Of a stretch of 64,000 bases of DNA, positions 18,899 through 28,772 are shown piece by piece. The stretch covers positions 42,496-106,495 of the forward strand of contig NZ_JAEHFV010000009.1 of assembly GCF_016522065.1 (NCBI RefSeq), written 5' to 3'. Position 1 is the stretch's first letter; every line of letters starts with the position of its first letter. This DNA comes from Flavobacterium agrisoli (GTDB lineage Bacteria > Bacteroidota > Bacteroidia > Flavobacteriales > Flavobacteriaceae). The translations under genes and the position numbers were made by a program. The notes beneath the pieces are model-generated. The model was given only the letters and a program-made list of their open reading frames with translations. It searched no databases and was not told the origin of the DNA.

Positions 18899-19621
18899 TC
18901 AAATAGGTTGATAATTTTTTACTTCCCATTTAGTAGAGTTCAACTCAATATAATTGTAATGTAAGACATCATTTTTGTCAAATTGTCCGTTTTTGTTGGT
19001 GTCTTCTATGGTTCTAAAATACAAACGGTTTTTAAACTCAACCAAATTCCAATCAATTAATTCCTGAAAATCTGCTGACTTTTTGGTAAAATTATCGCCA
19101 CCCATATAGCTTAAATACAGTGCTTTAATGTCCCCAGTGTCAATTTTTCCATCTTGATTGGTGTCGGTATCAATCATGGTGTAAACCATAATTTGGTTGT
19201 TCGTTTTATCAGCAATTGGTTTCAAATAAGTAGCTGTCAAAATTAAAGCGGGTTTGTCTGTCAACGGTCTAATCGAATCCGAATCAATTCTTTGAAATTT
19301 AAGATTTTGTAAATAACCAGTAATTTCATATTCGCCCAAATTGGATATGGTAAAACTCAAATCGTTTACACTCGAACTCCCGTAGCGGGCTTTTACACCT
19401 CGCTCGTACACACTTAAATCGCCTACAGGATGAATAAGATATTGCGTGCCCTGCATTTGAATGGGTAAGTCGGCAACAGCTATTTGAGAAGAATCTATTT
19501 TGGTTGTTATTTTGCTGGTTTTAGCATCGTAAGTCACTTTGGGTTGCTCGGGTGCTTGCTCTTTGCAACTTGCCAAGCATAAAGCTAAAACGGCGCTTAT
19601 GAAAAATGGAAATTGTTTCAT
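18899..19621 (-). CDS. Lipoprotein with two EF-hand-like calcium loops
   Basis: A 240-aa predicted lipoprotein: signal peptide ending LALCLASC with lipidated Cys19. Two 12-residue acidic loops fit the EF-hand/dockerin spacing: DTNQDGKIDTGD at 153-164 and DTNKNGQFDKND at 207-218, each with Asp or Asn at positions 1, 3, 5 and Asp at 9 and 12. The rest is beta-rich and not recognised. A bound Ca2+ is inferred from the loops. It lies 94 bases downstream of a TonB receptor gene on the same strand. Confidence 0.7.
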   Translation of the reverse strand: MKQFPFFISAVLALCLASCKEQAPEQPKVTYDAKTSKITTKIDSSQIAVADLPIQMQGTQYLIHPVGDLSVYERGVKARYGSSSVNDLSFTISNLGEYEITGYLQNLKFQRIDSDSIRPLTDKPALILTATYLKPIADKTNNQIMVYTMIDTDTNQDGKIDTGDIKALYLSYMGGDNFTKKSADFQELIDWNLVEFKNRLYFRTIEDTNKNGQFDKNDVLHYNYIELNSTKWEVKNYQPI

Positions 19622-19714
19622 TTTATTTTTCTTAAATATAATTTCAAATGTAAGGAATTTGAATTATTAAAAATGTTAATCCTTAATTTTTGCGGTGTAA
19701 TTTATTCCTCTCGA

Positions 19715-22168
19715 TTATAGGCGCATATTTACTTTTACATTAAAAACCCTCGAGGTCATATAATTAGGAATAGCATATTCGTTTTTAGAATATACATCGC
19801 GAACCCAAGTATTGGTAATGGCATTTTGATTGTTGAAAAGATTGAAAATTTCTAAGCCTACAGCCAATTCTTTAAAATTATTCAGCCAATTTTGTTTGTT
19901 TCGAATGGTATTGGCATCGATAAAAACTTTAGAAAATCCAACATCAGCTCTTCGGTAATCGTTAAGTCGGTTTTGATACAAATATGGATCCGAATAGGAG
20001 GGAGCCCCGCCCGGAAGTCCGGTGTTGTAAACCAAGTTCAAATAAATTTTTACACTTGGAATAGCCGGCATATAATCCTGAAACAAAAGAGCGAACTTCA
20101 AACGTTGATCGGTTGGTCGTGCAATATACCCTTTGTTGTCGTAGTTTTCTTCGGTCTTTAAATATCCAAAACTCAACCAAGATTCGGTGCCAGGAACAAA
20201 CTCCCCATTCAAACGTAAATCGAGTCCTTGTGCGTAGGCTTTGGCGTTGTTATTGGCGATGTACCGAATACGGACGTTATCAATATTGTAAACGTTGACA
20301 TCGTTGAGTGATTTATAATAGATTTCGCTGACCAACTTAAATGGGCGTTGCCACATTTTAAACTGATAATCATTGCCTAATACAATTTGAGCCGATTGTT
20401 GTGCTTTTACATTGGGTTGCACATCTCCATTGTAATCGCGAAGTTCTCGGTAAAAAGGGGGTTGATAATACAATCCACCCGATAGTCTGAAAACCATATT
20501 GGCAGTCCAATTGGGTTGAAGTGCAATTTGTGCTCTCGGACTAAATACCAATTGAGTATCACCTGAAATAGATGCTCCCGAAACTTGCCAATCCTGAAAA
20601 CGAACTCCAGCATTATACCAAATTTGATTGTTACCAAGGTTGCTTTTTTGATTCCATTGTACAAATCCCGAGTAGCGATTAATGGTATTAAAATTGGTTG
20701 CGTTTCGGTTTTGATAAGGAACTATTGGCCCTGTATAAGCGCTATAGGGTTGGTTATTATTCGGAAAATCCAAAATGGGTGGGTTTATCGAAAATCCGGC
20801 CGAATCAATTACTTCCCATTCGTTTATCCTGTCACGGATAGATTCTCGGGTATATTTAACACCCCATTCAACACTGTTTTGATTCCAAAAATGATTTCCT
20901 TTTAATTCGATATTCGCAATTAAAGCATCCAAATCATTGCGGGCATGGTTAAGTTGCGAGCCAATTCCGGTTGCATAATCTACATCCCCTACTTCGGCAT
21001 TGGTAGGTTTTAAAAGGTATTGACCTAAAATATCATAATGTTCTTGTTCGGTAGTGTGATACAAAGAACCAATTACTTTAATGGTGCTGCTTTCTGAAAG
21101 TTTGTGAGTTGATTTAACAGCGCCAAAATAAGTTTCGTATTCATTTTTTTCTCGACCTTCATAATAAATTGCTAAGGTTAAAGGTTGATCTATTGTACCA
21201 AATTTGGTTTCGCGAGTTAAAGGTTGGTAGAGGTATTTATTTTGAGAAACGGCTCCTAAAAAACTCAGCTCCCACTGGTCTGAAACCTGATAATTAATAT
21301 TGGTTTGTGCATCTAAAAAAGTCGGAGTATAATTGGTTTGGGTATCTTGACTGTTAACCAACATGCTGTTGTTGCGATAGCGAACTCCGGTAACGCCACT
21401 CCACTTTTTATTTTTTGAAACAAAATCAAAACCTGCGTTAACGCCTAATAAACTCGCTTGTAAATAGCTCGAAAATTCAGTTGGTTTTCGGTACGTAATG
21501 TCTAATACAGAGGAAAGTTTGTCGCCGTATTTGGCTTGAAATCCGCCAGCCGAAAAATCAATGTTTTGAACTAAATCGGTATTAATAAAACTCAAACCCT
21601 CTTGTTGTCCGGAACGAATTAAAAAAGGGCGGTACACTTCGATGTCATTTACGTAAACTAAATTTTCATCATAATTTCCGCCTCGCACTGCGTATTGTGT
21701 ACTGAATTCGTTGTTAGAATTTACCCCTGGTAAAGTTTTTAAAACATTTTCAATGCCTTCGTTTGCTCCTGGAATTTTCCGAACCGTTGCGGTACTCAAA
21801 GAAACAATTCCGTTAACCCGCTTAGAGTTGGATTGTGTGATGACTACCTCTCCAATTTGTTCGGTTTCTTCTTTCATTACAGGATTAAAAACGTAATATT
21901 CATTAGGTTGTAACTGCAACTGAAGCGTTATCATTTTCAAAGAAAGATGTGTGAAAATTAAAGTTACTTTTTTGTTTGAAGGAACTTCAATAGTGTACGA
22001 ACCATCTTTTTGAGATTGCGTTTGTTTTCCGGAACAATTAATATTTACGTTTTCGACAGTGGTCTGATTGGAATCTAAAATAACACCTTTAACAAAGGCA
22101 TTTTGTGCACTTACCGAAAATCCTAATCCAGCAAAAAAACATAGGAAGGCTATTTTGAACGTATTCAA
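19715..22168 (-). CDS. TonB-dependent receptor with carboxypeptidase-like N-terminal domain
   Basis: An 817-aa outer-membrane active transporter. It has a signal peptide to about residue 21, a CarboxypepD_reg-like beta domain (about 25-105), a plug with VNDIEVYRPFLIRSG and the FSAGGFQAKYGDKLSSVLDITYR segment (to about 235), and then a 22-strand barrel ending in VNMRL. It starts 12 bases after the M23 peptidase gene on the same strand, so the two are probably one transcript. No SusD partner is present. The substrate is unknown. Confidence 0.9.
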   Translation of the reverse strand: MNTFKIAFLCFFAGLGFSVSAQNAFVKGVILDSNQTTVENVNINCSGKQTQSQKDGSYTIEVPSNKKVTLIFTHLSLKMITLQLQLQPNEYYVFNPVMKEETEQIGEVVITQSNSKRVNGIVSLSTATVRKIPGANEGIENVLKTLPGVNSNNEFSTQYAVRGGNYDENLVYVNDIEVYRPFLIRSGQQEGLSFINTDLVQNIDFSAGGFQAKYGDKLSSVLDITYRKPTEFSSYLQASLLGVNAGFDFVSKNKKWSGVTGVRYRNNSMLVNSQDTQTNYTPTFLDAQTNINYQVSDQWELSFLGAVSQNKYLYQPLTRETKFGTIDQPLTLAIYYEGREKNEYETYFGAVKSTHKLSESSTIKVIGSLYHTTEQEHYDILGQYLLKPTNAEVGDVDYATGIGSQLNHARNDLDALIANIELKGNHFWNQNSVEWGVKYTRESIRDRINEWEVIDSAGFSINPPILDFPNNNQPYSAYTGPIVPYQNRNATNFNTINRYSGFVQWNQKSNLGNNQIWYNAGVRFQDWQVSGASISGDTQLVFSPRAQIALQPNWTANMVFRLSGGLYYQPPFYRELRDYNGDVQPNVKAQQSAQIVLGNDYQFKMWQRPFKLVSEIYYKSLNDVNVYNIDNVRIRYIANNNAKAYAQGLDLRLNGEFVPGTESWLSFGYLKTEENYDNKGYIARPTDQRLKFALLFQDYMPAIPSVKIYLNLVYNTGLPGGAPSYSDPYLYQNRLNDYRRADVGFSKVFIDANTIRNKQNWLNNFKELAVGLEIFNLFNNQNAITNTWVRDVYSKNEYAIPNYMTSRVFNVKVNMRL

Positions 22169-22180
22169 TCGATTGGGGTT

Positions 22181-23869
22181 TTAATTTTTTAAAAATTGCG
22201 TTTCAAAGGTAGTCGAATTTCCCACATTATCGGTTACAATCAATTTTAAATCATTTGCGCCAGTTGCCACCATGCCGTCATCGAGATTATGAGTAATTTT
22301 TCGGTTTTTATACTCGTATTCAAATAGAATCCATTTACCGTTTAAATAACCATTATACGATTTGATTCCGGATAAATTATCGTTAATAATAAATTCGATG
22401 TTTTTTTGGTTTTTAATGTCTTTTCCTTCAATTGATTTGGTGATTTTTACAGTTGGAGCAATCGTGTCTATAGCCAATTGAAATTGACCAAGATTTCGAA
22501 CTTTTGCTGTAAAAACATCATTTTGTAAAGTAGTGCTGTTAAAATCAATTCGCTTTCCGTCTACGCCTCCAATAAAAACTTTATCTCTGTTGCCAGCGCC
22601 AAAATTTTTGTCGGTCATGGTTATGATGTAATAGGAGTGAACCGGAACAGTTTCGTCGTGTATGATGGCTTTATTATCTATTACGTCAAAATTGAGGTTA
22701 AAATCATTGTAAAAAGTACCTTTCGGAAAAAATACGGTCACATTCTCTTTTTCGAACATACTGTCTTTGTCTGAATTAATTGGGTATTTAGCAGCCGTTT
22801 TTTCTTCGGGAACGATAGCCGGAAGCGAATCATATTGAATCGGAATATGAATGGTGGTGGTGTTGCCATAAAAATCCGAAACTTCAATTCGATACGTCGA
22901 AGCTAAATTGGGAACAATGGTTAAAATTCCGTTATTTTCATCGGTTTTAATAATGCTTAATGGGAATTTTTTTCGCATAAAAAGTTGTTGCACTTTTTGC
23001 CCTGTTGTTTTGTACTTTTCATAATCCATTAAAGCGTTTATGTAGCGCATTTCGTCAAACGAATAGGTGTCGAAAGTGTATTCGTAATTGCAATTTCCGT
23101 TAAAAAAAGAAGCTACTTTGTACACACCATATTTAAAAGGTGAAACATTGTCTTTGTCGCGAACCGTTATGCCAAATCCGATTTTACCATTACTGGCTAC
23201 ATGGTCGGCCAAATAAGAACCATCAGATTGTAATTTCACATTCAATACCAGCGGTCGGCGTGATTGGTTTACAGTTGTGTTTTCATTAATTGGGTACACA
23301 TAAAGCGTAGATAAAATGGGTTTTTGCGTGTCTTTAAAACTTTGGTCAAAACCAAATAACATCGGGTTGATGATTTTTTCGGTTTTAGAATCGCGTATTT
23401 CAAAATGCAAATGGGGACCACCAGAGCCACCTGTATTTCCCGAAAGGGCTATAATTTGCCCTTTTTGCACTGGTAATTCATTGGGTTTTAAAAAAAGTTC
23501 TACTTCATAAGCTTGCTGTTGGTATTGTGCTTTTTTGATGTAATTTTCGATTTCTCCTACACCACTGCTCAAATGGCAATAAACGGTAGTGTAGCCATTT
23601 GGATGGGTAATATATAGTGTTTTTCCGCCGCCATAAGTCCCAATTTTAATTCGAGATACGTAACCATCGGCTGCCGATAATACTTTTAAACCAGTTCGTT
23701 GTTGGGTTCGGATATCAAAACCAGCATGAAAATGATTGGTTCTGAGTTCACCAAAATTGGCTGAAAGTTGCAGCGGAATTTCTAGGGGAGAGGCAAAATA
23801 ATCTTTTGGATAATTATTTTGTGCCATCATCAATTGGCAGCTCAAAAGCGCTAAAAAAAGGAATCTCAT
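22181..23869 (-). CDS. Secreted M23 family metallopeptidase
   Basis: A 562-aa exported protein; signal peptide MRFLFLALLSCQLMMAQ. The LytM-type catalytic core lies at about 30-175: HFHAGFDIR supplies the first His and Asp zinc ligands, and GPHLHFEIRD the HxH motif. The remaining 390 residues are beta-sandwich-like and probably bind substrate or partners. The expected role is cleavage of peptidoglycan cross-links in the periplasm. It precedes the TonB receptor gene by 12 bases. Confidence 0.9.
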   Translation of the reverse strand: MRFLFLALLSCQLMMAQNNYPKDYFASPLEIPLQLSANFGELRTNHFHAGFDIRTQQRTGLKVLSAADGYVSRIKIGTYGGGKTLYITHPNGYTTVYCHLSSGVGEIENYIKKAQYQQQAYEVELFLKPNELPVQKGQIIALSGNTGGSGGPHLHFEIRDSKTEKIINPMLFGFDQSFKDTQKPILSTLYVYPINENTTVNQSRRPLVLNVKLQSDGSYLADHVASNGKIGFGITVRDKDNVSPFKYGVYKVASFFNGNCNYEYTFDTYSFDEMRYINALMDYEKYKTTGQKVQQLFMRKKFPLSIIKTDENNGILTIVPNLASTYRIEVSDFYGNTTTIHIPIQYDSLPAIVPEEKTAAKYPINSDKDSMFEKENVTVFFPKGTFYNDFNLNFDVIDNKAIIHDETVPVHSYYIITMTDKNFGAGNRDKVFIGGVDGKRIDFNSTTLQNDVFTAKVRNLGQFQLAIDTIAPTVKITKSIEGKDIKNQKNIEFIINDNLSGIKSYNGYLNGKWILFEYEYKNRKITHNLDDGMVATGANDLKLIVTDNVGNSTTFETQFLKN

Positions 23870-23985
23870 AAATTAGGTTTTGGCTAAGGTAAAAAAAACA
23901 AAGCAAAAAAAAACGTAATAAAATCAAATAAATACAGGATAAAATACACATATTATTTTTTTATTTTAAAAAAATCGATAAAACA

Positions 23986-24015
23986 TTGCAATAATAAAAA
24001 GGAATACTAACTTTG
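23986..24015 (+). promoter_or_regulatory. Promoter of the zapA operon
   Basis: TTG at 23986-23988, 19-base spacer, TAACTTTG at 24008-24015. The predicted start near 24022 leaves only about 6 bases before the ATG at 24028 but about 21 before the ATG at 24043, favouring the second start for the first gene. Confidence 0.62.
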
Positions 24016-24042
24016 TATGATTAAGTAATGAAATGTGCTAAA

Positions 24043-24333
24043 ATGAGTGTAATTGCAGAAATAATTGATACTCTTGAAAATAAGCTTGAAAAGCTCTTGA
24101 ATAAGACCAAAAAGATAGAGCAAAACAATCAAGAATTACGTTTAGAGATTCAAAAAGCTGCAGCTATTATACAAAAACAATCACAACAGATTGAAGCTTT
24201 GCAAAAGCAATATGATACACTTAAAATGGCCAATTCGTTATTGGGCAGCGAGGATAATAAGAGAGAGACTAAGCTTAAAATAAATTCATTAATTCGAGAA
24301 ATTGATTACTGTATAGCGCAATTATCAGACTAA
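24043..24333 (+). CDS. Small coiled-coil protein upstream of zapA
   Basis: A 96-residue protein (start chosen at MSVIAEIIDTLENKLEKLL because of promoter spacing; 101 aa from the ATG at 24028). It is almost wholly helical, with heptad-like leucine and isoleucine spacing from residue 5 to 65 and a Gln/Lys-rich surface, hence a predicted coiled coil. It ends 4 bases before zapA. By size and position it resembles ZapB-type or ZapA-partner division factors, but I see no diagnostic motif, so this is inference. Confidence 0.7.
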   Translation: MSVIAEIIDTLENKLEKLLNKTKKIEQNNQELRLEIQKAAAIIQKQSQQIEALQKQYDTLKMANSLLGSEDNKRETKLKINSLIREIDYCIAQLSD

Positions 24334-24337
24334 TAAC

Positions 24338-24631
24338 ATGAACGAAAAGCTTAAAATTAAAATATCAATAGCCGATAGAGTGTACCCCTTAACGGTGGAA
24401 CTCAATCAAGAAGAAGGACTTCGAAGTGCTTCAAAAAAAATTGATAGCATGATTAAGCAATTTGAAGAAAATTATGCCGTTCGTGATAAACAAGATGTTT
24501 TGGCTATGTGTGCCTTGCAATTTGCCGCACAAGTAGAACAAAAACAATTAGATAATGCCATTGATGGTACAGAAGCCATTGACCGAATTAAAAAAATTAA
24601 TTTAATTTTAGATCAATATCTCGATCAATAA
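24338..24631 (+). CDS. zapA: Cell division protein ZapA
   Basis: A 97-aa FtsZ-ring-associated protein that bundles FtsZ protofilaments. It shows the ZapA opening KIKISIADRVYPLTV and the helical region AMCALQFAAQVEQKQ. Length is typical. It is 4 bases downstream of the coiled-coil gene and directly upstream of the 6S RNA candidate, the same zapA-6S RNA order known from gammaproteobacteria. Confidence 0.9.
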   Translation: MNEKLKIKISIADRVYPLTVELNQEEGLRSASKKIDSMIKQFEENYAVRDKQDVLAMCALQFAAQVEQKQLDNAIDGTEAIDRIKKINLILDQYLDQ

Positions 24632-24649
24632 TATACGTTCTTTACATTA

Positions 24650-24821
24650 ACTAAGATACTGCCTACATTAGTTCACATTTGGTAAACTCAACACTAACAA
24701 TTTAGAATGAGCGAATCATCGTTACTATAGCAAGCCAATTTAGTTTGGAAGCTTGAACAACGAGTTAGCTCAAAACTTGTCTTTACGAGTTTATACAAGC
24801 AACCTAATGTAGGCTTTTTTT
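24650..24821 (+). ncRNA. ssrS: 6S RNA (6S-Flavo type)
   Basis: 6S RNA mimics an open promoter and sequesters housekeeping RNA polymerase in stationary phase. Here 172 bases with no reading frame fold into a rod: the outer stem GCCTACATTAG (24661-24671) pairs perfectly with CTAATGTAGGC (24804-24814), and a second stem TAAACTC (24683-24689) pairs with GAGTTTA (24787-24793), with internal loops between them. The outer stem is followed by seven T, so it doubles as terminator. Size, rod shape and position between zapA and rny fit the 6S-Flavo class. The 5' end is estimated. Confidence 0.8.
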
Positions 24822-24845
24822 ATATATAAATTTTTTAAACAAACC

Positions 24846-26408
24846 ATGGACATAATCACAATTATACTTTCAGTCATTGGCGGAATAGTAGCAGGATTCG
24901 GAATTGCAAAAATCATTGAAAAGAGTAATATCTCGAATTTGATCAAAAATGCAAAAAAAGAAGCCGTTTCTATTATAAAAGATGCCAATCTTGAAGCAGA
25001 AAACATTAAAAAAGACAAAATTCTTCAAGCAAAAGAAAAATTCATTGAACTTAAAGCAGAGCACGAACAAGTAATCTTAACGCGTGATAAAAAAGTAGCC
25101 GAAGTAGAAAAAAGAGTTCGTGATAAAGAATCTCAAATATCAAATGAATTGTCAAAAGCAAAAAAAGCAAACGACGATTTAGAGAGTAAAACGTCCGAAT
25201 TTCAATCTAAAATTGAGGTTTTAGAGAAAAAACAAGCCGAAGTAGAACGTTTGCATAAAAGTCAGTTGCAACAATTAGAAGTAATTTCGGGACTTTCTGC
25301 CGAAGAAGCCAAAGAACAATTAGTAGAAGGATTAAAAGCAGAGGCGAAAAGCAAAGCTATGTCGCACATCCAAGATACGATCGAAGAAGCAAAATTGACA
25401 GCGCAACAAGAGGCTAAAAAAATAATCATCAACACCATTCAACGAGTAGGTACCGAAGAGGCGGTAGAAAACTGTGTATCGGTTTTTAATATCGAATCGG
25501 ATGATGTAAAAGGTAGAATTATTGGTCGTGAAGGACGTAATATTCGCGCTTTGGAAGCGGCAACAGGAGTAGAAATTATAGTAGATGATACGCCAGAAGC
25601 GATTATTCTTTCCTGTTTTGATCCTGTTCGTAGAGAGATTGCACGTTTGTCATTGCATAAATTGGTTACAGATGGTCGTATTCACCCAGCGCGTATCGAA
25701 GAAGTGGTGGCTAAAACGACCAAACAAATTGATGATGAAATCATTGAAGTTGGAAAGCGTACGGTAATCGATTTAGGAATTCACGGTTTGCACCCAGAAT
25801 TGATTAAAGTGGTTGGACGTATGAAATACCGTTCTTCTTATGGACAAAATTTATTGCAACACTCCAGAGAAGTTTCTAAGCTTTGTGGTATTATGGCGGC
25901 AGAATTAGGACTGAATGTAAAATTAGCCAAAAGAGCTGGATTATTGCACGATATTGGTAAAGTGCCAGATGCCGAAAGTGATTTACCTCACGCATTATTA
26001 GGAATGCAATGGGCTGAAAAATATGGAGAAAAAGAAGAAGTATGCAATGCAATTGGAGCGCACCACGATGAAATCGAAATGAAATCATTATTAGCACCAA
26101 TTATTCAGGTTTGCGATGCTATTTCAGGTGCAAGACCAGGTGCTAGAAGACAGGTTTTGGATTCGTATATCCAACGTTTAAAAGATTTAGAAGAAGTTGC
26201 TTATGGATTTGGAGGTGTAAAAAGCGCCTATGCAATTCAAGCCGGTAGAGAACTGCGTGTGATTGTAGAAAGTGAAAAAGTTTCTGATGACAATGCCGCT
26301 AATCTATCTTTTGAAATTTCTCAAAAAATTCAGACCGAAATGACCTATCCTGGTCAGGTTAAAGTGACTGTAATCAGAGAAACTAGAGCGGTTAATATTG
26401 CCAAATAA
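24846..26408 (+). CDS. rny: Ribonuclease Y
   Basis: Membrane-anchored endoribonuclease that starts mRNA decay. 520 aa with the usual order: one N-terminal membrane helix (about 3-22), a long charged coiled coil (about 30-205), a KH domain with [15 protein letters not shown] (about 218-232) and an HD domain with LLHDIGK and the HHDEIE segment. Start, length and all motifs are intact. It begins 25 bases after the 6S RNA terminator and ends at its own terminator. Confidence 0.96.
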   Translation: MDIITIILSVIGGIVAGFGIAKIIEKSNISNLIKNAKKEAVSIIKDANLEAENIKKDKILQAKEKFIELKAEHEQVILTRDKKVAEVEKRVRDKESQISNELSKAKKANDDLESKTSEFQSKIEVLEKKQAEVERLHKSQLQQLEVISGLSAEEAKEQLVEGLKAEAKSKAMSHIQDTIEEAKLTAQQEAKKIIINTIQRVGTEEAVENCVSVFNIESDDVKGRIIGREGRNIRALEAATGVEIIVDDTPEAIILSCFDPVRREIARLSLHKLVTDGRIHPARIEEVVAKTTKQIDDEIIEVGKRTVIDLGIHGLHPELIKVVGRMKYRSSYGQNLLQHSREVSKLCGIMAAELGLNVKLAKRAGLLHDIGKVPDAESDLPHALLGMQWAEKYGEKEEVCNAIGAHHDEIEMKSLLAPIIQVCDAISGARPGARRQVLDSYIQRLKDLEEVAYGFGGVKSAYAIQAGRELRVIVESEKVSDDNAANLSFEISQKIQTEMTYPGQVKVTVIRETRAVNIAK

Positions 26409-26425
26409 GACCGATTTAATTATAT

Positions 26426-26460
26426 AAAAAAGGGATTGATATCATGTCAATCCCTTTTTT
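26426..26460. terminator. Bidirectional terminator between rny and DUF4252 gene
   Basis: Inverted repeat of at least 12 bp, AAAAGGGATTGA / TCAATCCCTTTT, with a 7-base loop and A/T runs on both sides; serves the two convergent genes. Confidence 0.88.
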
Positions 26461-26481
26461 TATGAAATCATTTTGCTGAAA

Positions 26482-27006
26482 TTAAGGTTGTCCGGTTGCT
26501 TGTTTTAAATAGGCACCGCCAGGAATTTGCATTTTATCAATTAGTAAACCAATTTCGTTCAAATTAAAATTGCCTTTTACATCCATTAAAACCGACTCTC
26601 CGTTTTCAGGACTGTTAACAAACATAAACAATTCTTTTACTTGCGCATTCGTTGCCCCTGAATCGGTGTAAACGGTTGCTATTTTATTCCCTTCTTTAAT
26701 TTGTTTTAACTGGTTTAAATTGGTTGTTTTAATATAGTTCTCGGCCGTTATTTTCATTTCTTGACCCACATTTGGATTGGTGGTGCTGAAAACTTTTAAA
26801 TCATCAATTTTTTTGGTGAGGTTTAAATAGTTTTGCATTTGAGCATCGTTACTATCGGCATGGACTTTACTCATCAGTTCAAACATTTTTTTGTTAACAA
26901 GGATGGTGTTTACATCATCCATGCCATCGTATTTGTCTAAAGTGCTTTGTGCATAAAAGATACTCGTGGTCGCAACCAACACAAAGCTTAATATTGATTT
27001 TTTCAT
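26482..27006 (-). CDS. DUF4252 domain-containing secreted protein
   Basis: A 174-aa exported protein, signal peptide MKKSILSFVLVATTSIFYAQ. The pattern fits DUF4252, a Bacteroidota family of unknown role often found beside ECF sigma/anti-sigma genes; no such gene is adjacent here. Mostly helical with the closing motif SVLMDVKGNFNLNEIGLLID. It stands alone and faces the rny gene. Confidence is good for the family and nil for the function. Confidence 0.78.
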   Translation of the reverse strand: MKKSILSFVLVATTSIFYAQSTLDKYDGMDDVNTILVNKKMFELMSKVHADSNDAQMQNYLNLTKKIDDLKVFSTTNPNVGQEMKITAENYIKTTNLNQLKQIKEGNKIATVYTDSGATNAQVKELFMFVNSPENGESVLMDVKGNFNLNEIGLLIDKMQIPGGAYLKQATGQP

Positions 27007-27268
27007 ATTACTTAGATTTTAAATGGGCTATTAAAAGCACCAATTAGTAGAATAGGAAATCGATAATCATGCCATAAATTGTTCGATGCTCTTCTAATTC
27101 TAATGCTAATATACCAATCAATTTTCAATAGGTTTTAAAAAGAGGCGGCTTTTCTATATTTATTTTATAACAATAAAAATTTTTGGCTCGTTTTTTGTTG
27201 TTAAATAAATGTGAAATTAAAACTAATTATCATACTTTTACGTTAACACCCTATATCTATAGCGTTAT

Positions 27269-28717
27269 ATGAAATCTACTATAAAAATTGTTGCAGCGGC
27301 ATTATTAGTTTTTGCTTCTTTGTTTTCCTGTCAAGATCAAGACGATGTTGATTTGACTAAAGAAGAAAATCTAGAAGTGCAGGATTTTATTTGGAAAGGA
27401 CTCAACCAATATTATTTATGGCAAAAAGATGTGCCTAACTTGGCAGATAATCGCTTCACTAATCAAAATGAATTGAATAAATTTTTGGCAAATTTTGATG
27501 ATCCATTTGATTTGTTTGACGCTTTGCGAGTTGCGCCTAATATCGACCGTTTTAGTTGGATGGTTGATGATTATACGGTTTTAGAGCAATCGTTTCAAGG
27601 AATTGTAACCTCAAACGGAATGGAATTTGGCTTATCGTATAAACCGAATAGCAATTCTGAAATTTTTGGTTACGTAAAATATGTGGTGCCAAACTCAAAT
27701 GCGGCAACAAAAAATGTACAACGAGGGATGCTTTTTTATGGCGTTAACGGAACCCAACTTACGGTAAACAATTACCAGTCCTTATTAAATTTAGAAAATT
27801 ACACATTAAATTTAGCCGATTTAACTAATGCGACAATTGTTCCAAATGGAAAAACAATAATTCTTTCGAATTCTGTATTGGCTGAAAACCCAATTTTGAT
27901 TCAGAAAGTAATTGAATCGGGAAATCATAAAATTGGTTATTTGATGTACAATGGTTTCTACCCGGATTATGATGCAGAACTGAATACCGTTTTTGGTAAT
28001 TTTAAAGCAGCTGGTGTAACCGATTTTGTTTTGGATTTACGTTACAATGGTGGAGGATCTGTACAAACGGCAACGCGTTTGGCTACTATGATTTCGGGTC
28101 AAACAAAAGATAAAGTTTTCGCGAAAGAAGAATGGAATGCTAAAATCATGGAATATTTCAATAGCGAAGATCCCGAAATGTTAAAAAATTATTTTGTGGA
28201 TGTGGTAAACGGTAATCCGGTAAACAGTTTAAGTTTAAGTAAGGTTTATATTTTGACAACAGCCAGTACGGCATCGGCAAGTGAATTGGTGATTAACGGA
28301 TTGAAACCGTATATGACTGTAGTGCAAATTGGCGACGTGACTACAGGTAAAAATGTAGGTTCGGTAACGCTTTATGATTCGCCTACCTTTTTAAAAGAAA
28401 ATGTAAATCCGTCTCATAAATATGCCATGCAGCCAATTGTACTGAAAATTGTAAATGCAGAAGACGAAGGAGATTATTTTAATGGAATATCGCCAGATTT
28501 TAGTTTGAAAGAAAACTTAAATAATTTAGGTATTTTAGGCGATGTAAACGAGCCGCTTTTAAGTAGCGCCATTTCAAAAATAACCGGAACTGGTAAAGTA
28601 GCATCACAATCGTTTTATACTTTTAAAAGATTTAGTGATACCAAAGCGATGTTTAACCGCAACCAAATGTACATTGAAAAAGCACCCGAAGGACTTTTGC
28701 GTGCTTTACAACAATAA
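27269..28717 (+). CDS. S41 family peptidase lipoprotein
   Basis: A 482-aa lipidated protease of the tail-specific family: lipobox FASLFSC with Cys21, an S41 N-terminal domain (about 35-100), a PDZ-like region (about 115-185) and the peptidase domain with VLDLRYNGGGS at about 253. The nucleophile is expected in TASTASASELVING (around 333) and the general-base Lys in TTGKNVGS (around 359). It faces the periplasm or cell surface. Single gene with a shared terminator. Confidence 0.92.
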   Translation: MKSTIKIVAAALLVFASLFSCQDQDDVDLTKEENLEVQDFIWKGLNQYYLWQKDVPNLADNRFTNQNELNKFLANFDDPFDLFDALRVAPNIDRFSWMVDDYTVLEQSFQGIVTSNGMEFGLSYKPNSNSEIFGYVKYVVPNSNAATKNVQRGMLFYGVNGTQLTVNNYQSLLNLENYTLNLADLTNATIVPNGKTIILSNSVLAENPILIQKVIESGNHKIGYLMYNGFYPDYDAELNTVFGNFKAAGVTDFVLDLRYNGGGSVQTATRLATMISGQTKDKVFAKEEWNAKIMEYFNSEDPEMLKNYFVDVVNGNPVNSLSLSKVYILTTASTASASELVINGLKPYMTVVQIGDVTTGKNVGSVTLYDSPTFLKENVNPSHKYAMQPIVLKIVNAEDEGDYFNGISPDFSLKENLNNLGILGDVNEPLLSSAISKITGTGKVASQSFYTFKRFSDTKAMFNRNQMYIEKAPEGLLRALQQ

Positions 28718-28720
28718 AAA

Positions 28721-28750
28721 AAAATGGCTTTCCATTTGGAAAGCCGTTTT
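28721..28750. terminator. Terminator between S41 peptidase and BtuG-like gene
   Basis: Hairpin built on GGCTTTCC / GGAAAGCC with a 4-base loop and flanking A and T runs, starting just after the S41 stop codon; usable by both convergent genes. Confidence 0.8.
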
Positions 28751-28772
28751 TGGTACAACTAAAAACAAATAA

